A stretch of DNA of 64,000 nt from Planctomycetota bacterium (GCA_016208685.1 JACQXM010000012.1:62001-126000); one strand, 5' to 3'; counted from the first letter of the stretch, positions 26,638-37,042 are shown. A program made the numbers and translations. The notes: generated from the letters alone by a model not told the origin.

Positions 26638-27747
26638 CTACTCCTCAAGCACCGCCGCGGGCGAACGGCAAGTGCCACCCAGGCAAATCTGTCCACGTGG
26701 GCAGACAATGGCCTCATGGCGACAAAGCTGCGACTCGGGTTCACAGGTGTCGATGGTACACCGGTGGCCGTCGTCGCAATCGGCCCCGCCGTGGCACTGC
26801 GGAATGTGGAGGACGGCGGGCGAGAGGCTCAGATCGCGAAACGTTCCGTTCAGCTCATCGAGCACGAATGTGTAGACCGCCTCCGCCCTGAACCGGACCG
26901 TGAACGTGCCATAGGCGTCCACCGAGGCCACGAGCAGCAGCGAACCAAGATATCGCGCTGAGCCGTTGTCGGGCACACCCAATCCAAGAAGACCGTCAGA
27001 GAAATCGACCCCTCCCCATTCATAGCTGAACAGCACAGGGTCGGGATCGGTCCCCCACGTGTTGACGATCGGTAGGCTCGGTCGCCCGAAGAACAGGTAG
27101 TCCGGTCGCACCAGCTCGATGAACGCGGCCGCGGGCCGGTGGCACACACCCTGGTCTTCGCAACTGTTGATCTCGACGCAGGTGCACTCGCTTGCGGAGA
27201 CATGATTCTGAGTGCACGGACACGTCCCTTGGGCCAGCGTCGTACAGTCGCGGGGATCGCATAGGATTCTCGCCGGTTCTAACCGTCCGGCGGCCCCGCT
27301 CGTGTAGCTTGCGAACTCGAGCGTCCACTGAAATGCGCTCAATCGCGGGGAAATGGCGCAGGTGCTCGGAACGCACCGACCGGAACCGAAGCAGTCGCTA
27401 TCGCGTTGGCAGAGTTGGATGGTATTCGAGCAATGTCTCCAGGAACCGCACTGCTGGGTACCCAGCGAGCATGGAAGCCCGAATGGCACGCCCGGCGTTC
27501 CCGGCCGCCCGGTGCAGCGACCGCGCTGTGGATCGTCGTCCCACCCTTCAATGAAGGCATCGAGCCGGATGACGTCGCCGGGGTTGACCTCTGCGGCGGG
27601 CAGGTCTTGTGTAGGGCAACTGGGGCAGGCGGCACCGTTCACCTCCGTTACCCACAGCGACAGTAAAGGCGTTTGCGCCCCCGCCGACGCTGAACCGGCG
27701 ACTACAGCCATTAGACCCGCACAAAGTCCCTTGGGTGGCCCGAACAT
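26638..27747 (-). CDS. Secreted Cys-rich protein of unknown function
   Basis: The 369-residue protein has a signal peptide (LCAGLMAVVAGSASAGA). There are many cysteines, grouped in CTGRPGTPGVPFGLPC, CQRDSDC, CPCTQN and, at the C-terminus, CHGGADCDDGHRCTIDTC with CRHEAIVCPRGQICLGGTC. The latter resembles the Cys-rich modules found in many planctomycete and myxobacterial secreted proteins. It has no membrane anchor or sorting signal. It is convergent with the metallophosphoesterase gene. I cannot name a family. Confidence 0.7.
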   Translation of the reverse strand: MFGPPKGLCAGLMAVVAGSASAGAQTPLLSLWVTEVNGAACPSCPTQDLPAAEVNPGDVIRLDAFIEGWDDDPQRGRCTGRPGTPGVPFGLPCSLGTQQCGSWRHCSNTIQLCQRDSDCFGSGRCVPSTCAISPRLSAFQWTLEFASYTSGAAGRLEPARILCDPRDCTTLAQGTCPCTQNHVSASECTCVEINSCEDQGVCHRPAAAFIELVRPDYLFFGRPSLPIVNTWGTDPDPVLFSYEWGGVDFSDGLLGLGVPDNGSARYLGSLLLVASVDAYGTFTVRFRAEAVYTFVLDELNGTFRDLSLSPAVLHIPQCHGGADCDDGHRCTIDTCEPESQLCRHEAIVCPRGQICLGGTCRSPAAVLEE

Positions 27748-28131
27748 GGTTTGAGCCTTTCACCTGGTGGACGTCCCGCGCAAGACGGGCGCGTCCTCTC
27801 CCTGCCAACTGAACGGTAGCCCCGTCATTACCCCGATGTCAGTGTATCACCAGCCGGAGGTAACGCCAAGCGCCCGCGACACCGCCGCGTTCATGCGTTC
27901 AAGGTGCCTCCCGATCAAGCTCCGGACCCCGGGTTGGGGCGGCGACTCCCGCGCGCGGGGCGCGTGCGGTGCATGGCTGCCAACAACGCGGCCATGCGAA
28001 CTGAGGCCCAAAGATGTGCCAAAACCGGCTGGAAAGCCGACCCCGCGGGCCTGGGGGGAACCGTGTCGTCGCCGGTCCTAAGTGCAGTTTCCCGCGCGTT
28101 TTTCCGACGTAACAGACTCCGGAGATCTCGC
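27748..28131. other. Divergent gap, no gene
   Basis: 384 bp between divergently transcribed genes. It must carry both promoters, but I see no clear -35/-10 pair, repeat or hairpin. Confidence 0.4.
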
Positions 28132-28620
28132 ATGCCTCATTGCTACGGCTGCAAGGGTGAGTTCGGCCCGGATGCCGCGCCGAGTGCGTGTCTGCCGGGC
28201 CTGTGCGAGGCCTGCGAGCGGCGTTGCCGATTCGCACGCGAGCGCCTCCAACGCCTCGACGCCAGGCAGTACGGGGCCGCTCACTTCAACACGCCCGGCG
28301 TCGATCCGCCGGTCTGGAGGCCGGAGAAGCCGTGCCCACGCTGCGGCGTAGTCGGGCAGGTGTATGCGTGGACCCACTGGCGATTCGCGGGGGACTCAAC
28401 TTCGGATGCGCCGCCGCACGGCGTGGAGGGTGATGGCTACCAGTTTTGCGTGAACTGCGAGGCCGTGACCGTCAGCGCCTGGTCGCAACCCCCCAAGCCC
28501 TCGGCCCCGTCGCCCATGCTCCCTCCCGAGCCCCTCGTCACCACCGGCCGGTCCATACTCCTGGGCGAGTTGGTGTTCCTGTTCATCCTCTCCGTCACGC
28601 TGGCGGCGCTGCTGTTCTGA
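28132..28620 (+). CDS. Zinc-ribbon protein with C-terminal membrane anchor
   Basis: The 162-residue protein has CxxC pairs at residues 4-7 (CYGC), 25-28 (CEAC), PCPRC and CVNC, suggesting two zinc-ribbon or rubredoxin-like knuckles. A Pro-rich linker follows, then a single C-terminal membrane segment (ILLGELVFLFILSVTLAALLF) ending the protein. It is therefore probably tail-anchored with the zinc domain in the cytoplasm. The ATG at 28132 has GGAG 7 nt upstream. The longer upstream frame has no such signal. The function is unknown. Confidence 0.7.
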   Translation: MPHCYGCKGEFGPDAAPSACLPGLCEACERRCRFARERLQRLDARQYGAAHFNTPGVDPPVWRPEKPCPRCGVVGQVYAWTHWRFAGDSTSDAPPHGVEGDGYQFCVNCEAVTVSAWSQPPKPSAPSPMLPPEPLVTTGRSILLGELVFLFILSVTLAALLF

Positions 28621-29394
28621 GCCGCGCTGCGTGGGTCGGCGCTACTGCCCAGCCGGCCGTGGAATCGCCGTCCTTTGGAAACGAAGTGCGGCCCGCGCGG
28701 TGCTGGGGACAGACGACGATGGATCGCGTCGAGACGGATGGACCCCGTTCGGCCGGTAGCCGAGGGGGCGAGCGGTCTACCCGACGCTGCACGCGCCGAT
28801 TGCCGCCCAATAGACGAGGAGAACGAAGAGGGCAAGAAGCAGAAAGCCGAGGGTGGGAACAACATAACGCCTATGCCGATGGCTACGCCAATGGAACACT
28901 CGATGATGCGGCGGGTGTCGCGGTGCGCTGCCCATGCTCGAGGCTCGTCCGAAGGGCCCATCGCCCCGCTGGAGTGCGGGCTCGCAGACAGGACGGGGCG
29001 ACCGGGGCGCATAGGACGCTAACATCGACTGGCGATCCAGACAAGTCGCGGGGCTCAACCTGACGCGCGTTGCGCCAGAGGCGAGCCGCTGTCGGACAAC
29101 TGCCTACTCCGGCCTCGTTCTCCTCTCTCCCTTTTTCGACCGCAACTGCCGGGGCGTACAGGTGCAAGCGGCGGCGGGCCGTGGATTTGGGGAGAACCCG
29201 CGCCCGGGCACCAATTTGCGCCCCCGAATCGCAACGCCTGGCAGCCCATGGTAAAACGCCGGGGTCGAGGTGTGGCACAGGCGTCTAGCCGACGAGAGCA
29301 TGGTCTGGAAGCCCGCGACACCAGTTTGGCCACAAGCTGCTGGCTCCACGCCGTCGCAATCCCGCCGGTGCGCAGGCGAAGGGCACACGCCACC
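28621..29394. other. Gap of 774 bp without a convincing gene
   Basis: Several overlapping frames exist, but none has a good start or recognisable product. The most gene-like is a minus-strand frame at 28777-28935 (52 residues), which ends in a clear hydrophobic stretch (VVPTLGFLLLALFVLLVYWAAIG). It could be a tiny membrane protein or the remnant of one. No ribosome-binding site is evident, so it is not called. Confidence 0.4.
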
Positions 29395-32300
29395 TCAGAT
29401 TCCCACGGCATGTAGAGCCCCGGCCGGTGGGGTCGGGAGTACCATCTCGCGCATCCTGAACCGGGGCACCAGGGCCGCGTCGACCGGCCGGCCGAACAGG
29501 TATCCCTGGCCGTACTCGCAGTCGAGCGCCTGGAGCAGCTCCACATGTTCCACGGTCTCGATCCCCTCGGCGACGATAGCGATCCGCAGGTTCTTCGCCA
29601 ACTGCGTCACCGCCTGCACCAGGGCGACGAAATCGCGTCCGCGGACCAGGTTGGCAATGAAGGAGCGGTCGATCTTGAGGATGTCCACCGGGAACTGGTG
29701 CAGGCTGGCGAGCGACGAATAGCCGGTGCCGAAATCGTCGATGGCGATTTTCACGCCCACGTCCTTGAGGTTCCTGAGGATGCGCTTCGACGCCTCCGCC
29801 TCGCGCATGATCGCGCTTTCGGTGACCTCCAGGTGGAGGCATGCGGGTGGAACGCAGGTGTCGGCGAGGATGCGGCGAATGGTCTCGGGGAGGTCGGAGA
29901 GCACGAGTTGGGCGCGGGAGACGTTCACGCTCACGGCGGCGGGGGCGTCCGGGCCCAACGCCCGTCGCCACGACGCGAATTGCGCGCATGCCTGCCGCAG
30001 TACCCACTCGCCGAGCGACCCGATGAGCCCGGTGTCCTCGGCGATGGGGATGAACTCTGCCGGCATGACCAGCCCGCGCCCGGGGTGGTTCCAGCGAAGC
30101 AGCGCCTCGTAGTTGTCCACGCGGCCGGTGCGCAGCGAGACGATGGGCTGGTAGACGACGGCCATCTCGTCGCCCGCCAGCGCCTGCCGCAGATCGGTCT
30201 CCAGGTCATGCCGGTGGCGCACGCGTTCGTGCATGGAGCGGTCGAACACCACGAAGCGGGCTTTGCCCGCCATCTTGGCCTCGTACATGGCGATGTCAGC
30301 GTTGCGTAACACCTCGTCGGCGCTTTCGGCGCCGGTATCGCTTGTCACGATGCCGATGCTGGCCGTGGAGTACACCTCGTGCTGGCCCAGCGCGTAGGGG
30401 GTGGACAAAACGCGCAGCAACCGTCCGGCAACGGTCTGGGCGTCGTCGGTACTCGCCAGGTTGTCGAGCAGAAGCACGAATTCATCGCCGCCCAGCCGCG
30501 CCGCGGTATGTCCCCGCGCCTCGCGGCTCAGCGAATCGCTGGGGCGAATGGCCGACCTCAGCCGTTCCGCGATCTGCCGCAGCAGCATGTCCCCCATGTC
30601 GTGGCCGATGCTGTCATTGATGATCTTGAAGCGGTCGAGGTCCAGGAATAACACCGCGAAGCAGTAGCGGCTGTCCAGGCGGGTGCGCCGAACAGCGTGC
30701 TCCAGCCGCTCGTGGAACAAAGCGCGATTGGGAAGGGCCGTCAGGCGGTCGGTTCGCGCCGCCACCCGCAGTTCGTTTTCCACCTGTTTGCGCGCCGTGA
30801 TATCCACCCAGGTGCCCAGGAGCAGTGTCTGGCCGTCGACTTGTACGGCCTGGCACGAAACCACCACGTCGCGCAGCTCGCCGGACTTGGCGCGTTGTTG
30901 CGTTTCGAACTGGAGCCGTGCCCCGCCGGATGCCTGTTGCACGAGGCGCCGTGTGTCCGCCTCCGACTGGCGGACGTCGAAATCCGGGATTCGCAGGCGG
31001 ATGAACTCGGTCGGCGTGTACCCCAGGAGCTTGGCCGCCGCCTCATTGCAGGCCGTCACCGACAGGTCTTCGGGGTTGATCAGCACGTGGGCCGTGGGCG
31101 AGGACTCGAACAACAGCCGGAACCGCTCCTCACTTTCACGCAGAACCGCCTCCGCGCGCTTGCGCTCGGTGATGTCGGTGTAGACGGAGACGTACTTCTC
31201 GATGTCGCCGGCGGCGTTCAGGAAGGGGGCGATGGTGGTGTCCAACCAGAACAGCGTGCCATCCTTGGCGCGGTTGCAGATCTCACCGCGCCACGGCGTG
31301 CCGCCCGTGATGGTCTTCCACAGGTCTTGCCAGAAGCTTCTGGGATGCCGGCCGGAGTTGAGGATGCGATGGTCCTTGCCCAGCAACTCTTCGCGCGAAT
31401 AGCCGCTCAGGCGACAGAACATGCCGTTAACGTCGACGATCCTGCCCTCGGGATCGGCGATGGAAACCAGGGACTGTTCGTCGATGGTACGGCGCAGGGC
31501 CTCCACTTCGCGCAGCGCCACCTCGGCCCTGGTCTTGGCGGCCAGGAGGTCCGAAGTCATGGCGCGGGCCAGGGCCGCGGCGCGTGCCCGCCCTGTATCC
31601 AGCATCCAGACCACGGCGGCGAGCAGGATGCTCAGCAGCGTCCCCCCCGTGCCCAGCATGGTCGCCGTTGACGCCCGGGCAGTGGTTTCGAATTTCGGCG
31701 TCGTGCTCAATGCCAGAGTCCACTCGCGGCCCGCGATGGTGATCTGCCGCAGCTCATGGAACATTCGCTCCCGGTACTCGGCCTCGATGCTGCCTCCTCC
31801 GCTGCCCTCCTCCTCCGCTCCGGTATCCACGATCATCTGGACAGCCGTCAGGCCGCGCCCGTCGAACACGTCGAGGTCTACGAGCTCCTCGGCGAACTCG
31901 AAAAGTCCCGCGAAGAGTCTCTCGACGACGAGGGGCGCGTAGACCAGGCCGACGAGGGCGGTCTCGCGCTCCACGTTGGTGTCCATGCGGGCGCCATGAC
32001 GGTAAACCGGCAGAAGGTAGAGGAACCCCGGCCGACCGGCCTCGTCCTGAAGCAGCGTGATCCGACCCGTGAGCGTCGGTGCCCCGCACGCCACAGCATG
32101 CTCGGCGGCCGCCCGGCGCGTGGGGTCGGCGCCCAGATCATACCCCAGCGCGGCACGGTTCGGTCCCAGGGGTTCCACGAACTTCACGACGTACAGGTCG
32201 GGGGCATCGCCGGCGGTTCGCACGTTGAAGTCCGGGGCGCCGTCGGCTTGTTGGGCGGCGACGAATTCCTCCACATCAGGGCGCATCACGCGTTCGATGA

Positions 32301-32841
32301 AGCCGAATCCAAGCGTGCCGGGGAATTCCCGCGCCAGATCCCGTCCGGTGAAGAAGGCATGGAATTCCTCCCGATCGATGTGCCGGCTTGCCGCGTACAA
32401 GCCGGTCAGGGCCCGCAGCCCGTAGGTGGAGAGGTTGACGCGGCGTTGGGCTTCGGTGGTGAGCCGCTCCGCAAGACGATCGAAACGCTCCCGCGCCTGG
32501 TGGTGCGCGTCCGTGCGCGACTGCTCCACCAACATCGCCGTCAATGACACGCCGAGCAGCAAGACGGCCGCGGAATTGACCCCGTCGCGCCAGCGGCCGG
32601 ACACCCATGCGCCTGCTCCGACACCCTCCGCGCGCTCCGTGGCGCGGCGGATGCGCCAGAGGATGAACGGCGCCGACAGCAGCACACCGGCCGCGGTGTC
32701 GAGGATGACGCCCATGATGCCTTCGACGTGCGGTGCCAGGTGATGACGAACGTACACCACCGCGACCTCGGCGACCGCGACGATTGCGATGATTTCCACG
32801 AACAGACGGGAGCCGTTGGATGTGGGTCTCACGCGATGCAT
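29395..32841 (-). CDS. CHASE-PAS-PAS-GGDEF-EAL cyclic-di-GMP signalling protein
   Basis: The 1148-residue membrane sensor starts with two or three N-terminal membrane segments, then a CHASE-type extracytoplasmic domain (about 100-290, with FFTGRDLAREFPGTLGFGFIERV) and a further TM. Two PAS domains follow (about 450-560 and 560-690, the first with NGMFCRLSGYSREELLGKDHRILNS). Next come a GGDEF domain with intact GGDEF (near 782) and an EAL domain with EALLRW (near 910), DDFGTGYSSL and EGIETVEH. Both catalytic signatures look intact, so either diguanylate cyclase or phosphodiesterase activity is possible. The start at 32841 avoids overlap with the divergent lipoprotein gene. Confidence 0.88.
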   Translation of the reverse strand: MHRVRPTSNGSRLFVEIIAIVAVAEVAVVYVRHHLAPHVEGIMGVILDTAAGVLLSAPFILWRIRRATERAEGVGAGAWVSGRWRDGVNSAAVLLLGVSLTAMLVEQSRTDAHHQARERFDRLAERLTTEAQRRVNLSTYGLRALTGLYAASRHIDREEFHAFFTGRDLAREFPGTLGFGFIERVMRPDVEEFVAAQQADGAPDFNVRTAGDAPDLYVVKFVEPLGPNRAALGYDLGADPTRRAAAEHAVACGAPTLTGRITLLQDEAGRPGFLYLLPVYRHGARMDTNVERETALVGLVYAPLVVERLFAGLFEFAEELVDLDVFDGRGLTAVQMIVDTGAEEEGSGGGSIEAEYRERMFHELRQITIAGREWTLALSTTPKFETTARASTATMLGTGGTLLSILLAAVVWMLDTGRARAAALARAMTSDLLAAKTRAEVALREVEALRRTIDEQSLVSIADPEGRIVDVNGMFCRLSGYSREELLGKDHRILNSGRHPRSFWQDLWKTITGGTPWRGEICNRAKDGTLFWLDTTIAPFLNAAGDIEKYVSVYTDITERKRAEAVLRESEERFRLLFESSPTAHVLINPEDLSVTACNEAAAKLLGYTPTEFIRLRIPDFDVRQSEADTRRLVQQASGGARLQFETQQRAKSGELRDVVVSCQAVQVDGQTLLLGTWVDITARKQVENELRVAARTDRLTALPNRALFHERLEHAVRRTRLDSRYCFAVLFLDLDRFKIINDSIGHDMGDMLLRQIAERLRSAIRPSDSLSREARGHTAARLGGDEFVLLLDNLASTDDAQTVAGRLLRVLSTPYALGQHEVYSTASIGIVTSDTGAESADEVLRNADIAMYEAKMAGKARFVVFDRSMHERVRHRHDLETDLRQALAGDEMAVVYQPIVSLRTGRVDNYEALLRWNHPGRGLVMPAEFIPIAEDTGLIGSLGEWVLRQACAQFASWRRALGPDAPAAVSVNVSRAQLVLSDLPETIRRILADTCVPPACLHLEVTESAIMREAEASKRILRNLKDVGVKIAIDDFGTGYSSLASLHQFPVDILKIDRSFIANLVRGRDFVALVQAVTQLAKNLRIAIVAEGIETVEHVELLQALDCEYGQGYLFGRPVDAALVPRFRMREMVLPTPPAGALHAVGI

Positions 32842-33122
32842 CAGCTCGAAATCCGGGCGCCGCGACTGGGCAGTATCGTTATCGGTCAGCCGGTCCGGGC
32901 AATGCAGGGACAACCCGTGGCACTCATCGAGCGTGCGAGGATCGCCATCGCCTTGTCGATTATGGGAACCGCCGTGCGCCTCCACTTGTGTCGCCCCCGG
33001 GCCAAGCCCGGCGCGCCGGCGACGGTGAGCGCGCGAGTCCTCTTTTGCTCGCGGGCGGCGGCCACCGTACCATGAAGGTTCACCCGGGTGGGTAGGTTGG
33101 CTATTGGTTAAGGAGCGACACA

Positions 33123-34280
33123 ATGAGGCTTGGATGGGGCGCGGATTCGCGGAATCACGGAACGATCGCATGGCTGTACGGCCTCGTGCTCCTGACGTTG
33201 GCTGGAGCCGGGTGCACGGCGGGCGGGGGAGCGGTTCTGCCGGGTATCGACGACATTCTTGACGGCATCGACGGATCGGACGACGGTGCCGGTGGCGGGG
33301 ACGACGATGGCGCGGGCACGGACGGTACCGCAGACGGGACCGATGACGGCGGCGCGGCGCCCCCGCCGGTGGCGCTCACCACCTTCGCGACCGGCACGGG
33401 CGGCGCCACCGGTCTGGCGCTGCGGCCCTCGGATGGGGCGCTCTTCGCCGTAAACGCACAGGGCCTGTTCGGGCCTATTGGTCAGGGGGCGGACCTGTCC
33501 ACCATGACGCCGCTGGGGGCGACGAATCTGGCGTCCATGGCGTTGTTTGATCAGGAAACGGCTTCGCTGGTGCTGGCGATCACCGCCACCGGGGAGTTCT
33601 GGATCGGCTCGCCGTGTTGTTTCACGCTTGCGGTCGCACCGGCGGAGGGGGGCGATGCCACGGCCTTCGAGGGACTGGGCGAGGGCGTGACTCCCGCGAA
33701 CATCAAACCCGAGACCATGACTATCGTACCCTCGGCCTTCGCCAGCCAGGTCATCGTCCCGGGCACGCTTCTGGTCGGTCAGGACAACACCTTCAACCGC
33801 CTGGCGACCATCGCCGTGGCGGGCGATCGCGCCGTGTTCAACGTTCCCAACCCGCTGTTCGCCGATGCCGATGCGGGCAACGACCTGCTCCGTGAAGCGC
33901 ACCACCTGGTGTTTGGGCTGGATGGAGTGCTGTACGGATCGGAAGATCTGGCGGCGCTTACCAGTGCGGGTGTGCAATCCATCGCCGCCGACGGGACTCC
34001 CGCGGACCTGGTGGGTACCGTCGGTGTCTCCGCGCACTCCTTCGTGGTGCGCGCCAATGGCGACATGGTGATCCGTGGAACTCAGCAGGTCACGGCCACG
34101 GAATCCCATAGCGGCATTCTGCTCTTCGACGCGGCCACGGCGACGCTCCGCGTGGGGCTGGAACTGCCCGCGGAGGAGCTGTCCGAGGACGACGAGATGC
34201 TGATCACGCCGGACGGCGCGACGATCTACCTGTCGCTGCCGAACCGCAACGAGATCGTCGTGGTGGCCGTGAGCGAGTAG
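33123..34280 (+). CDS. Lipoprotein with beta-propeller-like domain
   Basis: The 385-residue protein has a lipoprotein signal (LYGLVLLTLAGAGC, Cys 31), then an Asp/Gly-rich low-complexity linker (about 45-80, DDGAGGGDDDGAGTDG). The rest, about 290 residues, has repeated LALRPSDGALFAVN, LVFGLDGVLYGS and LITPDGATIYLS strands typical of propeller blades. AGGAG lies 8 nt before the ATG. It is probably anchored to a membrane facing the periplasm. The ligand is unknown. Confidence 0.75.
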   Translation: MRLGWGADSRNHGTIAWLYGLVLLTLAGAGCTAGGGAVLPGIDDILDGIDGSDDGAGGGDDDGAGTDGTADGTDDGGAAPPPVALTTFATGTGGATGLALRPSDGALFAVNAQGLFGPIGQGADLSTMTPLGATNLASMALFDQETASLVLAITATGEFWIGSPCCFTLAVAPAEGGDATAFEGLGEGVTPANIKPETMTIVPSAFASQVIVPGTLLVGQDNTFNRLATIAVAGDRAVFNVPNPLFADADAGNDLLREAHHLVFGLDGVLYGSEDLAALTSAGVQSIAADGTPADLVGTVGVSAHSFVVRANGDMVIRGTQQVTATESHSGILLFDAATATLRVGLELPAEELSEDDEMLITPDGATIYLSLPNRNEIVVVAVSE

Positions 34281-34378
34281 CCGGCCGGCGCCGCGGCGAT
34301 GTACGTTCACTCTCGACGCTGAGGAACGATCGTGACGCGCGGTGTCCAGGCGCCTACCATTCCACAGGGGGACGCGCC

Positions 34379-35905
34379 GTGAGCGAAGCGTTGTCGCCGT
34401 TCTCGCCAGCGACCGCGGTACCGGACCTCGAGGACCGGCAGCAGCCGTCCATACCCATTCCGCCGCGCTTTCTCTGGTTCAAGCGGACTCTGCGCGCCGG
34501 CATGGCGACGGCAGCGGTGCTGGGACTGCTGCGGATCGCCTGGGGCTGGGACGCTGATCGTCGCCTGGAGGCGGAGCTGGCGCGCATTCGTGCCGCGGGC
34601 GAGCCCATCCTGCCTGAGGATTTCGACGAGCCCGACGTTCCCGACTCGGAGAACGCTGCCTTGCTCTACCGCAGCGCCATAGCGGCGATGGCACTCTCCC
34701 AGGACCAAACGAAGCTGGTGGACGAACTCGTCTATGGCGTGCGCTTGTACGACGAGCAACCGGAGCTACTCGCTTCGGTCGTGGCGGACAACGCAAGCTT
34801 CCTTACGCAGATGCGCCGGGGCCGGCAGATGCCACGATTGACCTGGTCGGTGCGCATGCGCCATCCTGCCGCGAGCTACGTGATCCCCTCTACGGAGGCG
34901 CAGCGTCGCGCGGCTCGGCTGCTGCATGCTGCGGCGCTTCGCCAGGTTGCGATGGGGGACCACGCCGCGGCGCTCGAGCTGGTTCACGATGCGGACGCGT
35001 TTGCCCGCGCCGTTGCCCGCTACCCGGGGATGATCGGCTTTCTCGTGGCGGCGGGAAACGATGTCGTCGGCGCCGTGCGGGCGCTCGAGGAGCTGCTGCC
35101 GCGGGCCTGCGTGGCCATCGCACCCGGCAGGTCGTCCGGGCCGGACGAGGAGACGTGTGCGGCACCCGAGGGCATGCGGTGGGTGATCGAGCTGATGCTC
35201 GACGACGCTCCGTGGCGGGAGGCGCTGGCACGAACAGTGCTGGTCGAGCGAATGCTCGGCCACGACACGGTCCGCAGCGCCATCAGCGGTGAGGGGTCCT
35301 CACCGACGGTGGTGGCGGCCGGCGGGCCGTTTTTTCGCGTGCAGGATTTCCGCGAGTGGCTGTATACCCGCGGCTTCGCGCCCGTGCTTGTGCTCGACGG
35401 CATTCGCCTGCTGCGACGGTGCGATGATTGGCGGCGTGCGGCCGGGCAGGGTAACTACGCCGATGCCGCGACCTTCTTCCCCGCCGACCCGCCGTTAAGG
35501 AGCTTCCCGGATCGCGCCGCGCGCCCGCTCAGCGCTCGGCAGCCGGCGATGCAGCGCACGTTCGTCATCTACCACCGCCTGATCGCCCTGCGACGCATGG
35601 CGGCCGTCGCCGTGGCGCTGCGCCTCTATGAGTATGACCACGCCTGCCGGCCGGAAACGCTCGAGGAACTGGTGCCGCAGTACCTGACGGACATCCCGGA
35701 GGACCCGTTTGCGCCGGGGCACGACCCGCTGCGCTACCTGCCGGACGCGGACCATCCCCTGCTGTACTCCGTCGGGTTGGACGGCATTGACGACGGCGGG
35801 ACGGACTTCCGTTGGGACCGGGGTGATTTCCCGTTTTACCTGAACGGCCGCCCGCGCGATTCGCAGTCGGCGCCGCGCCCGGCCGGTCGCGGCCCGCGCG
35901 CGTAA
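34379..35905 (+). CDS. Membrane-anchored alpha-helical protein of unknown function
   Basis: The 508-residue protein has one membrane segment (ATAAVLGLLRIAW, about residues 41-55) after a Pro-rich cytoplasmic start. A long helical extracytoplasmic domain follows, opening with PILPEDFDEPDVPDSENAALLYRSAI and ending with a YLTDIPEDPFAPGHDPLRYLPDADHPLLYSVGLDGIDDGG motif. That ending (xIPxDPFxxxPLRYxxxxxxxLLYSVGxDGxDDGG) is common at the ends of planctomycete proteins and resembles the C-terminus of secretin-associated pseudopilins. The start is GTG with AGGGGG upstream. I cannot name a function. Confidence 0.75.
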   Translation: MSEALSPFSPATAVPDLEDRQQPSIPIPPRFLWFKRTLRAGMATAAVLGLLRIAWGWDADRRLEAELARIRAAGEPILPEDFDEPDVPDSENAALLYRSAIAAMALSQDQTKLVDELVYGVRLYDEQPELLASVVADNASFLTQMRRGRQMPRLTWSVRMRHPAASYVIPSTEAQRRAARLLHAAALRQVAMGDHAAALELVHDADAFARAVARYPGMIGFLVAAGNDVVGAVRALEELLPRACVAIAPGRSSGPDEETCAAPEGMRWVIELMLDDAPWREALARTVLVERMLGHDTVRSAISGEGSSPTVVAAGGPFFRVQDFREWLYTRGFAPVLVLDGIRLLRRCDDWRRAAGQGNYADAATFFPADPPLRSFPDRAARPLSARQPAMQRTFVIYHRLIALRRMAAVAVALRLYEYDHACRPETLEELVPQYLTDIPEDPFAPGHDPLRYLPDADHPLLYSVGLDGIDDGGTDFRWDRGDFPFYLNGRPRDSQSAPRPAGRGPRA

Positions 35906-36030
35906 CGTACGATCAGTTGGTTGTGTCCCTATCGTTGGGGCTTGGCGCGATCACGCTCGCTTCCCGACCGTCGCAGCCCCGCAAATGCGCCGCCGAGTTG
36001 TTCCTGCCGGGGCCGTGCCGCCGCTCGCCG

Positions 36031-36939
36031 TTAACGGTAGCTCGCCCAGACCAGTGAAACGAAGAAGGCTATAAAGACCGGCGCGCCGATCGCCAGCATC
36101 GCCGTGCCCGTCCACGCCAGCGGCAGTACGATCGCCATGACCAGCGCCCGCCGGCCGTGCGGCGGCATCACCCTGCACAGGAGTCGGACCGTGTCAGACC
36201 ACCAGACACCAAGCACCAGCAGCGCCAGCGCGCCGGCGGCGAGCAGGCAGCCGAACGCCAACACCGGCCGCTCCGACACGTAGGCCGGCACCGCCGCCCC
36301 CACGAGCGTTACGGGCAGGAACGTCCCCGCCAACGGCGCGCAAGCATAATAGCTCAGCGCGACCGCGCGGTTTTGCATGTGAACCGGTTCCTCCGGCGGA
36401 TGAAAGAAGTAGCTGGGGATGCCGGTGGCGGCCGCGAGGCACAACCACAGTCCGGTGATTGCAACGCCCACCGGCCAGACCTGCTGCGCCAGACCGTTTA
36501 GCGCCTCCGTGTCGAACGGGTCTGGGCGAAAGTAGAAGATGTACCCGATGGCGCCTATCGCCAACGGCACGAACGCTAACGTCACGGTCGCCCAGCGAAA
36601 CGCCTGGGCATCCGCGAAGGGAACCGGCCGGGACATCTCCGCTGCCAGTTGCCTCTGGCGGAAGATCGCAAAGTAGACGGTCCTCCAGTAGGCCCGCGCG
36701 CGACCGATCCCCCTGCGCTGCATCCACGGTATGGCCGACACCGGCGATCGAAGCCCGTCGAGCGGTTCCCCGCATTCGGGGCAACGGGTGCTCGTCAGCC
36801 CGCGGTTGTTGTACCCGCAGCGCTGGCAGTACACATCGTCGGCAATGGCTGGCAGGGGACCCCTGGCGGCGGCGGCCGCACCTGCCGGCGGTATCGGAGT
36901 GAACTCAGTAGCGGCTGGACCATCTACCATGCCTCGCAT
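36031..36939 (-). CDS. Zinc-ribbon polytopic membrane protein
   Basis: The 302-residue protein has an N-terminal zinc ribbon CQRCGYNNRGLTSTRCPECGEPL (about 38-62) followed by about five hydrophobic segments from residue 115 to the end. This architecture, a double CxxC ribbon with a Yip1-like membrane bundle, is frequent in planctomycetes, but the role is unknown. It may start at residue 1 or at Met 4. Confidence 0.7.
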   Translation of the reverse strand: MRGMVDGPAATEFTPIPPAGAAAAARGPLPAIADDVYCQRCGYNNRGLTSTRCPECGEPLDGLRSPVSAIPWMQRRGIGRARAYWRTVYFAIFRQRQLAAEMSRPVPFADAQAFRWATVTLAFVPLAIGAIGYIFYFRPDPFDTEALNGLAQQVWPVGVAITGLWLCLAAATGIPSYFFHPPEEPVHMQNRAVALSYYACAPLAGTFLPVTLVGAAVPAYVSERPVLAFGCLLAAGALALLVLGVWWSDTVRLLCRVMPPHGRRALVMAIVLPLAWTGTAMLAIGAPVFIAFFVSLVWASYR

Positions 36940-37042
36940 TGTACGCGACCGCGTCCGGCTGGCGCCCGCCGCGCTCTACCCGCGCCCCCTTTGCGCGATC
37001 CCCGGCGATGGGGGCGAGGCACTCGCCGTCGACTGCAACCGG

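Noticed and set aside
28437..29012. Minus-strand frame of 191 residues after the zinc-ribbon gene
   Set aside because: It overlaps the end of the zinc-ribbon gene, with low-complexity Ser/Arg composition and no start signal.
32842..33171. N-terminal extension of the GGDEF-EAL protein
   Set aside because: It would overlap the divergent lipoprotein gene, which has AGGAG before its ATG. The extension is Arg-rich and non-membrane.
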